Shown piece after piece: positions 1 to 6,047 of a stretch of 6,047 bases of DNA. The translations under genes were made by a program, and so were the position numbers. The notes beneath the pieces are model-generated. The model did not search any database. It was given only the letters and a program-made list of their open reading frames with translations, and was not told where the DNA came from. Source of the stretch: Microbacteriaceae bacterium (GTDB lineage: Bacteria > Actinomycetota > Actinomycetes > Actinomycetales > Microbacteriaceae); assembly GCA_025463615.1 (NCBI GenBank), contig JAODAU010000447.1, positions 1 through 6,047 on the forward strand. Reading direction: 5' to 3'. Position 1 is the stretch's first letter; each line of letters starts with the position of its first letter.

Positions 1-1
1 C

Positions 2-883
2 GAGCCGTCAGAGGGCGAGATCGTCGTCGACATCGTCGCGGCAGGCCTGCACCCGCGGGTGCGCTCGCAGGCCGACGGCTCGCACTACACGAGCACCGAT
101 GAGCTGCCGCTGGTGCCCGGCATCGACGGCGTCGGGCGCGACGCGGAGGGCCGGCTGCGCTACTTCATCCTGCCGGACACCACTCTCGGCTCGATGGCCG
201 AGCAGACCATCATCGACCCGCGCCGCAGCATCCTGCTGCCCGACGACAGCGACCCGCTCGTGATCGCCGCCGGCATGAACCCGGCGATGTCGTCGTGGGT
301 CGCGCTGCGTCGCCGCATCGACTTCAAGCCGGGGCAGAACGTGGTCGTGCTCGGCGCGACCGGAAACGCGGGCCGCATGGCCGTGCAGGTCGCGAAGCTG
401 TTCGGCGCCGGCCGCATCGTCGCCGCCGCGCGGGATGCCGCCAAGCTCGCCGAGCTGCCCGCGCTCGGCGCCTCCGACACCGTGCTGCTGGACGGCAACG
501 ACGACGCCCTCGGCGAGGCGGCACGCGACGCCGACGTGGTGATCGACTACCTCTGGGGCGACGCGGCGGTCGGCGCGATGGTCGCGCTCGTGACCCACCG
601 CGAGGACGAGGCCCGGCCGCTCGCCTGGGTCGCCATCGGCTCGATGGCGGGACCGGTGGCATCCATCCCGTCGGCGGCGCTGCGGGCCGCGCGGCTGCAG
701 ATCGTGGGGAGCGGGCAGGGCTCGGTGCCCGCCGGCGACTTCCTCGCCGAGCTGCCCGAGCTCGCCCGCGAGCTCACCCGCGGCACCTTCGACGTCGACG
801 CGCGGGCCGTGCCGCTCACCGACGTCGAGCGCGCCTGGGCGGATGCCGCCACCGCGAGCCACCGCATCGTGCTCACGCCCTAG
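2..883 (+). CDS. Zinc-less MDR-family NAD(P)-dependent oxidoreductase (quinone oxidoreductase-like), 5' partial
   Basis: The reading frame is open from base 2 to a TAG at 881-883 and gives 293 residues. It lacks the true start; members of this subfamily are roughly 320 residues, so perhaps 25-30 are missing. The internal GTG at 59 is not the start, because the conserved N-terminal strand (EGEIVVDIVAAGLHP) precedes it. A GroES-like N-terminal domain with PGIDGVG (residues 39-45) is followed by a Rossmann nucleotide-binding domain with GATGNAG (118-124), a typical coenzyme loop, and by IDYLWG (181-186), characteristic of quinone-oxidoreductase-like proteins. The fragment contains no cysteine at all, so it has neither the catalytic nor the structural zinc site of classical alcohol dehydrogenases. 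The family reduces quinones, enones or similar carbonyls with NAD(P)H in the cytoplasm; the substrate here is unknown. The next gene follows after 32 bases on the same strand, with no obvious functional link. Confidence 0.9.
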   Translation, partial: EPSEGEIVVDIVAAGLHPRVRSQADGSHYTSTDELPLVPGIDGVGRDAEGRLRYFILPDTTLGSMAEQTIIDPRRSILLPDDSDPLVIAAGMNPAMSSWVALRRRIDFKPGQNVVVLGATGNAGRMAVQVAKLFGAGRIVAAARDAAKLAELPALGASDTVLLDGNDDALGEAARDADVVIDYLWGDAAVGAMVALVTHREDEARPLAWVAIGSMAGPVASIPSAALRAARLQIVGSGQGSVPAGDFLAELPELARELTRGTFDVDARAVPLTDVERAWADAATASHRIVLTP

Positions 884-903
884 CCGCCGTCGGTGGGCCG
901 CCG

Positions 904-909
904 TACGGT
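904..909 (+). promoter_or_regulatory. Possible -10 box for a leaderless transcript of the AlkZ-like gene
   Basis: TACGGT fits the actinobacterial -10 pattern TANNNT. It occupies exactly -12 to -7 if the first base of the GTG start at 916 is +1. No Shine-Dalgarno-like purine run is visible upstream of that GTG, and leaderless mRNAs are common in Actinobacteria. No convincing -35 box is seen. This is inference from spacing only. Confidence 0.3.
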
Positions 910-915
910 GGTGCC

Positions 916-2010
916 GTGACGGCACATCGGCTGGGCATCGACGAGGCACGACGTATCGCCGTGCGCGCCGCGGGCCTCGACGCCCGCCCGCCCCGCGACC
1001 TCGCGGCGATGGTCGACGGCATCGCCATGCTGCGCGTCGAGCTCACTCCCACCGTCGCGCCGGCCGCCGACCACATCGCGTGGTCCCGGCTCGGCTCGGC
1101 ATACCGCCGCGGCGACGCGGACCGCGCCCTCGCCGACCGGGTGTTCTTCGAGCGGGCGTGGATGCTGCGCCCCATGGCCGACCTCGGCCTCGCCGGCATG
1201 CGCACCTGGCCGGACCGCTCGGGGGCGCGGCGATGGATGACGGTGAACGAGCCGTTCGCCCGCGGCATCCTCGACCGCATCGGAGTCGACGGCCCGCTCA
1301 CCTCGCGGCAGCTGCCCGACGAGGCGGTCGAACCGTGGCCGTCGAGCGGCTGGACCAACAACCGCAACGTCACCCAGATGCTCGAGTGCCTGCACATGAG
1401 CGGCGAGCTGGCCGTGGTGGGCCGCGCCGGCCGGCTGCGCATCTGGGACCTCGCGGATCGGGTCTTCCCGGCCGTGCCCGAGGTCGAGCCGGACGACGCG
1501 CGCCGCATCCGCAGCGAGCGACTACTCGCGGCCTGCGGCATCATGCGCGACAGCATCGCCGTCTCGCCCGGCGAGCTGCACGGCGTGGTGCCGGTCGGCG
1601 AGCCGGCCGTGATCGACGGTGTGCCGAGCAGGTGGCGGGTCGACCCGGGCCAGCTGGGTCGCGACTTCGCGGGCCGCACCACCCTGCTCTCGCCCTTCGA
1701 CCGGCTGCTCACCGACCCCGCCCGCGTGGACCGGCTGTTCGACTTCGACTACACGCTCGAGATGTACAAGCCGCGGGAGCAGCGGCGCTGGGGCCAGTTC
1801 GCGCTGCCGATCCTGCACGGCGACCGGCTCGTCGGCAAGCTCGACGCCCGCTCCGACCACGAGCGAGGCCGATTCGTGGTCAACGCGCTGCACGAGGATG
1901 CCCCGTTCGACCGCACCACGCGGGCCGCCGTCGACGCCCAGGTCGAGGCGTTCGCGGAGTGGCTCGGGCTGGACGTCGAGCGCGTGGGAGACGGCCGAGC
2001 GCCGCGCTAA
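916..2010 (+). CDS. Winged-helix DNA-binding protein of the AlkZ/YcaQ DNA glycosylase-like family (HTH_42)
   Basis: This is a 364-residue protein starting at GTG (MTAHRLGIDEARR), the first in-frame start after the upstream gene ends; the stop is TAA at 2008-2010. The frame is open further upstream, but that part reads through the oxidoreductase gene in another frame and gives low-complexity Arg/Ala sequence. Family hallmarks are AWSRLGSAYRRGD (residues 55-67), MLRPMADL (83-90), and the C-terminal block from SPFDRLLTDPARVDRLFDFD (259-278) through EMYKPREQRRWGQFALPIL (282-300) to GDRLVGKLDAR (302-312). This is the HTH_42 fold, built from tandem winged-helix domains. Characterised relatives (Streptomyces AlkZ, E. 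coli YcaQ) excise alkylated or crosslinked bases from DNA. Their catalytic Q-x-Q or Q-x-D motif aligns by eye with R40-V41-E42 here, so glycosylase activity is uncertain and a diverged or purely DNA-binding role is possible. It is soluble, with no signal peptide or membrane segment. Confidence 0.88.
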   Translation: MTAHRLGIDEARRIAVRAAGLDARPPRDLAAMVDGIAMLRVELTPTVAPAADHIAWSRLGSAYRRGDADRALADRVFFERAWMLRPMADLGLAGMRTWPDRSGARRWMTVNEPFARGILDRIGVDGPLTSRQLPDEAVEPWPSSGWTNNRNVTQMLECLHMSGELAVVGRAGRLRIWDLADRVFPAVPEVEPDDARRIRSERLLAACGIMRDSIAVSPGELHGVVPVGEPAVIDGVPSRWRVDPGQLGRDFAGRTTLLSPFDRLLTDPARVDRLFDFDYTLEMYKPREQRRWGQFALPILHGDRLVGKLDARSDHERGRFVVNALHEDAPFDRTTRAAVDAQVEAFAEWLGLDVERVGDGRAPR

Positions 2011-2037
2011 GCTGGCCGTCCGCGAGCCATTCGCACC

Positions 2038-2060
2038 GGGGTCCGCACCGTCGCGGCCCC
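2038..2060 (+). other. GC-rich RNA hairpin upstream of the mannosidase gene
   Basis: GGGG (2038-2041) pairs with CCCC (2057-2060) and CCGC (2043-2046) with GCGG (2053-2056). This makes an 8-bp all-GC stem with one bulged T (2042) and a six-base loop. No T-tract follows, so it is not a classical intrinsic terminator. It could act as a weak terminator for the AlkZ-like gene or as a structured leader 14 bases before the ribosome binding site. Confidence 0.35.
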
Positions 2061-2074
2061 TCGGCCCGCCGATC

Positions 2075-2080
2075 AGGAGG
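2075..2080 (+). promoter_or_regulatory. Strong ribosome binding site of the mannosidase gene
   Basis: AGGAGG is a perfect Shine-Dalgarno core, seven bases before the ATG at 2088. It settles the start codon in a frame that stays open for more than 1.2 kb upstream. Confidence 0.9.
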
Positions 2081-2087
2081 ACCCGGC

Positions 2088-5012
2088 ATGGCCAACTTCG
2101 CGACGTGGATCTTCGGCCTCGCCGCCGAGGACCCGCGCGAGTACCGCCGGCTCCGCAGCATCCGCCAGAAGGTCTACCGGCGCATCGCCACCCTCGACGC
2201 GGAGGTCGTGCGTTCCCCCGAGCCGATCCCGTTCGCCGAGCTCGACCGCGGCGCGTTCACGCCGCTGCGCCCGGGCGAGTCCTGGGGCCGCACCCTCGAC
2301 TGCGCGTGGCTGCGCATCACCGGCGAGGCGCCGGCGGGCGTCGAGAACGCGGTCGTGCTGCTCGGCATCCGCGGCGAGGGTCTCGTATACTCCCCCGACG
2401 GCGAGCCCATCGACGCGCTCAGCCGGGTGTTCCAGCAGGGCGATCTTCCGCACAGCGGCGGCCGGTTCCGCCCGCTCGACCGGGTGGATGCGTCGGGCCG
2501 CATCGAGTTCTACGCCGACGTGGCCTACAACGGCTTCATCCTCTACCCGGTCGGCCGCGGGGTCTTCCGCGGCGCCCAGGTCGCGGTGCGCGACGACGAG
2601 GCATACGCCCTCTACTACGACTACCTCACCCTGCTCGTGCTGGCGAAGGCCACCGAGGACACGGCGCTGAACGGCGAGTTGACGGCCGCGCTAGGCGAAA
2701 GCTTCGCCCGCTTCCGCCGCGGCGACATCCCCGGAGCGAGGGCATCCCTGGCCCCCGCGCTGGCCGCCGGATCCGAGAGTGCGTTCGTCTACAGCGCGGT
2801 CGGCCACGGCCACCTCGACCAGGCCTGGCTCTGGCCGCTGCGCGAGACCCGGCGCAAGGCGGCGCGCACCTACACGCGCCAGCTCAACAACATCGAGGAC
2901 CGCGACGGCTTCATCTACGGCACCAGCCAGCCGCAGCAGCTGCTCTGGATGAAACAACTGCAACCCGTCGTCTTCGACCGGGTCAGGCGGGCCGTCGCCG
3001 ACGGCCGCATGGAGCTCCAGGGCTCGTTCTGGGTAGAGACCGACACGAATATGCCCGGAGGGGAATCCCTCGTGCGGCAGTCGCTCGTCGGCCGCCGGTT
3101 CCTCGCCCAGGAGTTCGGCCTCACCGCCGACGACATGCGCCTCTGCTGGCTGCCGGACACTTTCGGCTACAGCGGCAACCTGCCGCAGATCCTGCGCAAG
3201 AGCGGCATGGACTGGTTCCAGACGATCAAGCTCGCGTGGAACAAGGTCACCGTCTTCCCGCACCGCACCTTCACCTGGGAGGGCATCGACGGCTCCAGCG
3301 TGCTCGTGCACATGCCGCCGGAGGGCGACTACAACAGCCGCGGCGCGGCCGACGGCCTGCTGCGCGGGCTGGCGCAATACCCCGAGAAGGCGCTGAACAC
3401 GGCGCTCCTGGTCTACGGATCGGGCGACGGCGGAGGCGGCCCGGGCGAGATCCACCTCGAGGTAACCAAGCGCGAGCACGACCTGCGTGGGCTGCCGCGA
3501 GTGGAGTACTCGAAGGCGAGCGACTTCTTCCGCCGGCTCGAGACGCTGGAGGTTTCGCACACCCACCGTGGCGAGCTCTACCTCGAGACGCACCAGGGCA
3601 CGTACACGACGCAGGCGCAGATCAAGCGGCTCAACCGGCTCGTGGAGCGCAAGCTGCACGAGGCCGAGGCGCTCGGGGTGCTTGCGGCGTGGTCCGAGCC
3701 GGACAGGCTCGAGGCGCACTGGCGCGACGTGCTGCTGGGTCACTTCCACGACATCCTGCCGGGGTCGTCGATCACCCGGGTGAACCGCGAGGCCGTCGAG
3801 TCGCTGGAGCGGATCGCGGCCGACCTGGACGATTACGTTCGCGCCCGGCTCGAACGGCTGTCCACGGGCGACGCTCCGAGCGCGCTCAACCTCACGTCGT
3901 TCGCCCGCGAGGAGCACGTCTCGCTGGGCGGTGAGTGGTTCACCGCCGGCGTCGCGCCGTACGCGGCGGCCGCGCTGCAACCCGGCGTCGAGCATCCCGA
4001 ACTGACATATGCCGCGGATCGCATGAGCAACGGGATCGTCTCGGTGATGTTCGGCGCGTCGGGCGAGATCCTGTCGTTCACGGATGCCGAGGGCCGCGAG
4101 CAGTCGGCCGGCGGCCTCAACCGGCTGGTGCTGCACCGCGACCCGTACCAGTGGCCGTTCGACGCCTGGGACATCGGGCAGAAGTACACGCAGCGCACCC
4201 CGCGCACGCTCATGCCGACCCGGGTCACCACCGAGCTCGACGGGCCGCGCGTCATCCGCACGCACGAGTTCCGCTGGGGTCGCGGCACGGTCGAGCAGCA
4301 CGTCATCCTCGAGGCCGGCAGCCCGCTCGTGCTCTTCGACACCACGGTCGACTGGCACGAGAAGCACCACATGCTGCGCGCCGAGTTCCGGCCGACGCAC
4401 TACGGCGACACCGTGAAGTGCGAGATCCAGTTCGGCCACATCGAGCGCACCACCCTCGAGCGCACCGACGTCGAGCGCGCCCAGTTCGAGGTCTGCGCGC
4501 ACAAGTGGGTCGCGGTCGAGGATGCCGCCGGGGGCTTCGCCCTGCTCAACGACTCCAAGTACGGCCACCGCGCCAAGGCCCGGCTCCTCAGCCTCAACCT
4601 GCTGCGGGCGCCCACGTTCCCGGACAGGATCGCGGATCGCGGCCCCCACCGCTTCACCTACGCGATGCGCCCCTTCGCCACCGGCGACCTCGCGGCCGTG
4701 ATCCGCGACGGCTACCGGCTCAACAACCCGCTGCTGGTCGCGAACGGCCTGGCGCTCGACAGCGTCGCATCCGTCGACAACCCGGCCGTCGTGATCGAGA
4801 CCATCAAGCCCGCGGAGAGCGGGGCGGGCGTGATCGTGCGGCTCTACGAGAGCCTGGGGCACGCGGCATCCGCCGCCCTCAGCGTCTCGCTTCCGCACGC
4901 GACCGCCACCGAGACCGACCTGATCGAGCGGCCGCTCGGCGCCGTCGACCTCGCGCACCTCGAGTTCACCCCGTTCGAGATCAAGACGATCCTGCTGGAG
5001 GCCGCTCGATGA
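2088..5012 (+). CDS. Alpha-mannosidase, glycoside hydrolase family 38 (cytosolic Ams1/MAN2C1 type)
   Basis: This 974-residue protein is close to the usual 900-1050 of this GH38 branch. The family removes alpha-linked mannose by a retaining, metal-dependent (usually zinc) mechanism. Domains in order: an N-terminal beta domain (about 1-190); the catalytic barrel (about 233-490) with GHGHLDQAWLWPLRET (239-254), SFWVETDTNMPGGESLVRQ (313-331), WLPDTFGYSGNLPQ (354-367) and GSGDGGGGPGE (444-454); a helical middle domain (ETHQGTYTTQAQIKRLNRL, 500-518, then GHFHDILPGSSITRV, 551-565); and C-terminal beta-sandwich domains with FEVCAHKW (800-807), ALLNDSKYG (818-826) and VVIETIKPAESGAGVIVRLYE (901-921). 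Predicted metal ligands are H242, D244, D357 and H554, with D357 as nucleophile by analogy with Golgi mannosidase II; D447 is a candidate proton donor. There is no signal peptide, so it acts in the cytoplasm. It overlaps the transporter start by four bases. The linkage cleaved cannot be read from sequence. Confidence 0.96.
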   Translation: MANFATWIFGLAAEDPREYRRLRSIRQKVYRRIATLDAEVVRSPEPIPFAELDRGAFTPLRPGESWGRTLDCAWLRITGEAPAGVENAVVLLGIRGEGLVYSPDGEPIDALSRVFQQGDLPHSGGRFRPLDRVDASGRIEFYADVAYNGFILYPVGRGVFRGAQVAVRDDEAYALYYDYLTLLVLAKATEDTALNGELTAALGESFARFRRGDIPGARASLAPALAAGSESAFVYSAVGHGHLDQAWLWPLRETRRKAARTYTRQLNNIEDRDGFIYGTSQPQQLLWMKQLQPVVFDRVRRAVADGRMELQGSFWVETDTNMPGGESLVRQSLVGRRFLAQEFGLTADDMRLCWLPDTFGYSGNLPQILRKSGMDWFQTIKLAWNKVTVFPHRTFTWEGIDGSSVLVHMPPEGDYNSRGAADGLLRGLAQYPEKALNTALLVYGSGDGGGGPGEIHLEVTKREHDLRGLPRVEYSKASDFFRRLETLEVSHTHRGELYLETHQGTYTTQAQIKRLNRLVERKLHEAEALGVLAAWSEPDRLEAHWRDVLLGHFHDILPGSSITRVNREAVESLERIAADLDDYVRARLERLSTGDAPSALNLTSFAREEHVSLGGEWFTAGVAPYAAAALQPGVEHPELTYAADRMSNGIVSVMFGASGEILSFTDAEGREQSAGGLNRLVLHRDPYQWPFDAWDIGQKYTQRTPRTLMPTRVTTELDGPRVIRTHEFRWGRGTVEQHVILEAGSPLVLFDTTVDWHEKHHMLRAEFRPTHYGDTVKCEIQFGHIERTTLERTDVERAQFEVCAHKWVAVEDAAGGFALLNDSKYGHRAKARLLSLNLLRAPTFPDRIADRGPHRFTYAMRPFATGDLAAVIRDGYRLNNPLLVANGLALDSVASVDNPAVVIETIKPAESGAGVIVRLYESLGHAASAALSVSLPHATATETDLIERPLGAVDLAHLEFTPFEIKTILLEAAR
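4997..5001 (+). promoter_or_regulatory. Internal ribosome binding site for the symporter gene
   Basis: GGAGG lies inside the last codons of the mannosidase gene, seven bases before the ATG at 5009. With the ATGA stop/start overlap (5009-5012) it points to translational coupling of the two genes. Confidence 0.85.
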
Positions 5013-6047
5013 CGACGCTCACCCCCGAAAGCGCGCCCCAGAGCTCGCCCGATACCTCCGTGCCGCTGAAAACGCAGGCCAGGGCGATCGTGACGGCCGG
5101 ATTCGGCCAGAACGTGATCCTCACCACGGTCACGACCTTCATTCTGGTGTACCTGCTGCAGTACGCCCACCTGTCGACGGCCGGCATCGCCGTGGTCACC
5201 ACGATCATCACCGTGGCGAAGGTGCTCGACGCCGTGAGCGACCCGGTCATGGGCAGCATCATCGACATGACGCACAGCCGCTGGGGCAAGCTGCGGCCGT
5301 ACATCATCTTCTCGGCGCTGCCGGTGGCCCTGCTCACCGGCCTGCTCTTCACGGTGCCGGATGTCTCCGAGCCCACCCAGCTCGTCTACTTCGGCATCGT
5401 CTACGTGCTGTGGGGCTTCGCGTACACCGTCTGCGACGTGCCGTTCTGGGCGCTGATCGGCTCCGCCTTCCCCGACCCGGCGATGCGCAATCGCGTCGTC
5501 TCGAACGTGCGGGCGTTCGGGGCAATCTCGCTCGGGCTCGCGACCCTCGGGATGCCATACCTGGCCCAGGCGCTGAGCTTCGCGGGCCCGGGCGTAACGA
5601 ACGCCGGCGGGTGGTCCCGCGCGGTCTTCCTCGTGGCCATCGTGGGCATGGGCCTCTACACGCTCGCGTTCTTCTTCGGCCGCGAGCGCGCGACCACCGC
5701 CCGCACCCGGCTCACGTTCCGCCAGCTGTTCGGCAACCTGTTCCAGAACCGGCCGCTGCTGCTCGTGCTGCTCGGTTCGGTGCTCGGGTTCGGCCGCAAC
5801 ATCGTGCAGGCCGGCGGCGCCGTCTTCGCGGTGATCGCCTACGGCAACCCGCTCGACTTCACGCTGATCGGTGCGGCCATCATCCTGGGCCTCGTGATCT
5901 CGGCATTCCTCACGCCGCTGCTGCTCAAGCGGATGGCGCCTCGCACCCTCCTCATCTGGAGCTCGCTCGTCGGTGCCGCGTTCTACGTCGGGCTCTACTT
6001 CGCCGGCTTCAAGAGCCTCGTGGTGATCATGATCTTCATCTTCCTCA
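5009..6047 (+). CDS. GPH-family (MelB-like) sugar:cation symporter, MFS, 3' partial
   Basis: The ATG at 5009 overlaps the mannosidase stop as ATGA and has its own GGAGG. The frame is open to the window edge, giving 346 complete codons of an expected 450-480. After a polar, Ser/Thr/Pro-rich N-terminus (about 1-20), membrane helices alternate with short loops; about nine to ten of the expected twelve are present. Family hallmarks are KVLDAVSDPVMGSIIDMTHS (71-90) followed by RWGKLRPYIIF (91-101). D74 and D78 match by eye the Na+/H+ site aspartates D55 and D59 of MelB. YTVCDVPFWAL (139-149) matches the MelB helix IV motif, with D143 and W147 at the D124 and W128 positions, and R168 sits where MelB has R149. 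GPH proteins import glycosides, pentosides or hexuronides with Na+ or H+ across the cytoplasmic membrane. Coupling to a cytoplasmic alpha-mannosidase suggests an alpha-mannoside as cargo; this is inference from context. Confidence 0.93.
   Translation, partial: MTTLTPESAPQSSPDTSVPLKTQARAIVTAGFGQNVILTTVTTFILVYLLQYAHLSTAGIAVVTTIITVAKVLDAVSDPVMGSIIDMTHSRWGKLRPYIIFSALPVALLTGLLFTVPDVSEPTQLVYFGIVYVLWGFAYTVCDVPFWALIGSAFPDPAMRNRVVSNVRAFGAISLGLATLGMPYLAQALSFAGPGVTNAGGWSRAVFLVAIVGMGLYTLAFFFGRERATTARTRLTFRQLFGNLFQNRPLLLVLLGSVLGFGRNIVQAGGAVFAVIAYGNPLDFTLIGAAIILGLVISAFLTPLLLKRMAPRTLLIWSSLVGAAFYVGLYFAGFKSLVVIMIFIFL

Larger units (their letters stand above)
2011..2087 (+). promoter_or_regulatory. Leader and control region of the mannosidase-transporter operon
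   Basis: This 77-base gap is the only plausible place for the operon's promoter and operator. It contains the hairpin at 2038-2060, a perfect 5+2+5 inverted repeat TCGGC-CC-GCCGA at 2061-2072, and a 7-base direct repeat CGCACCG (2032-2038 and 2044-2050, 12-base period). TAAGCT at 2008-2013, overlapping the preceding stop codon, fits the -10 pattern TANNNT, but no -35 box is convincing. Any of these could be chance in such GC-rich DNA. The assignment rests on position. Confidence 0.4.

Noticed and set aside
59..61. GTG as start codon of the oxidoreductase
   Set aside because: The in-frame sequence before it continues the conserved GroES-like N-terminal strand, so the gene begins outside the window.
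295..915. 5' extension of the AlkZ-like frame upstream of the GTG at 916
   Set aside because: It overlaps the oxidoreductase gene in another phase and translates to Arg/Gly-rich sequence. Family similarity begins just after 916.
8..949. A 313-codon - strand open frame opposite the oxidoreductase gene
   Set aside because: It is compositionally biased (His, Arg, Gly, Val) with no family motif, and is a shadow of the + strand gene.
843..2087. 5' extension of the mannosidase frame upstream of 2088
   Set aside because: The frame stays open only because stop codons are rare at this base composition. The upstream translation is Arg-rich noise through the AlkZ-like gene, and AGGAGG with seven-base spacing marks the ATG at 2088.
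1619..3934. A 771-codon + strand open frame overlapping the AlkZ-like and mannosidase genes
   Set aside because: The Arg/Pro/Ala-rich translation is typical of an out-of-phase frame in GC-rich DNA. It crosses two well-supported genes.
2691..4958. A 755-codon open frame on the - strand opposite the mannosidase gene
   Set aside because: It mirrors the codon phase of the mannosidase in GC-rich DNA. The translation is low-complexity Arg/Val/Glu/Gly with no recognisable motif, while the + strand encodes an unmistakable GH38 enzyme.
1..6047. tRNA or rRNA genes, CRISPR arrays, insertion sequences, attachment sites or a defence system
   Set aside because: No tandem spaced repeats, transposase motifs, terminal inverted repeats or RNA gene signatures were seen. 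The window is nearly fully occupied by four metabolic or repair-type genes.

Overview
The window is about 70% G+C, has strongly G/C-ended codons, and reads as an ordinary actinobacterial chromosome segment. The Ala-Ser and Asp-Ala codon habits (frequent GGATGC and GCATCC) and the protein sequences suggest a Microbacteriaceae-like organism. That placement is inference from style, not a database match. All four genes lie on the + strand and almost every base is coding.

Layout. From 2 to 883 is the 3' part of a zinc-less medium-chain dehydrogenase/reductase of the quinone-oxidoreductase type; its N-terminus lies outside the window. After 32 bases comes a GTG-started winged-helix protein of the AlkZ/YcaQ (HTH_42) DNA-glycosylase-like family (916-2010). 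Its motif at the usual catalytic position reads R-V-E. A 77-base gap with a GC hairpin, a short palindrome and a strong ribosome binding site leads into a 974-residue GH38 alpha-mannosidase of the cytosolic Ams1/MAN2C1 type (2088-5012). The mannosidase stop overlaps by four bases (ATGA) the start of a GPH-family (MelB-like) sugar:cation symporter, which runs off the right edge (5009-6047).

How the genes work together. The last two genes form a convincing translationally coupled pair: the symporter would import an alpha-mannoside and the signal-less mannosidase would release mannose in the cytoplasm. No regulator or extracellular glycosidase is visible here, so the natural substrate (N-glycan fragment, mannan oligosaccharide or other alpha-mannoside) cannot be decided. 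The first two genes look like independent housekeeping or stress genes with no evident link to mannoside use.

I found no RNA gene, CRISPR array, insertion sequence or previously undescribed system. The points most worth a second look are the altered catalytic motif of the AlkZ-like protein, the leader of the mannosidase gene, and the excess of GGATGC/GCATCC.
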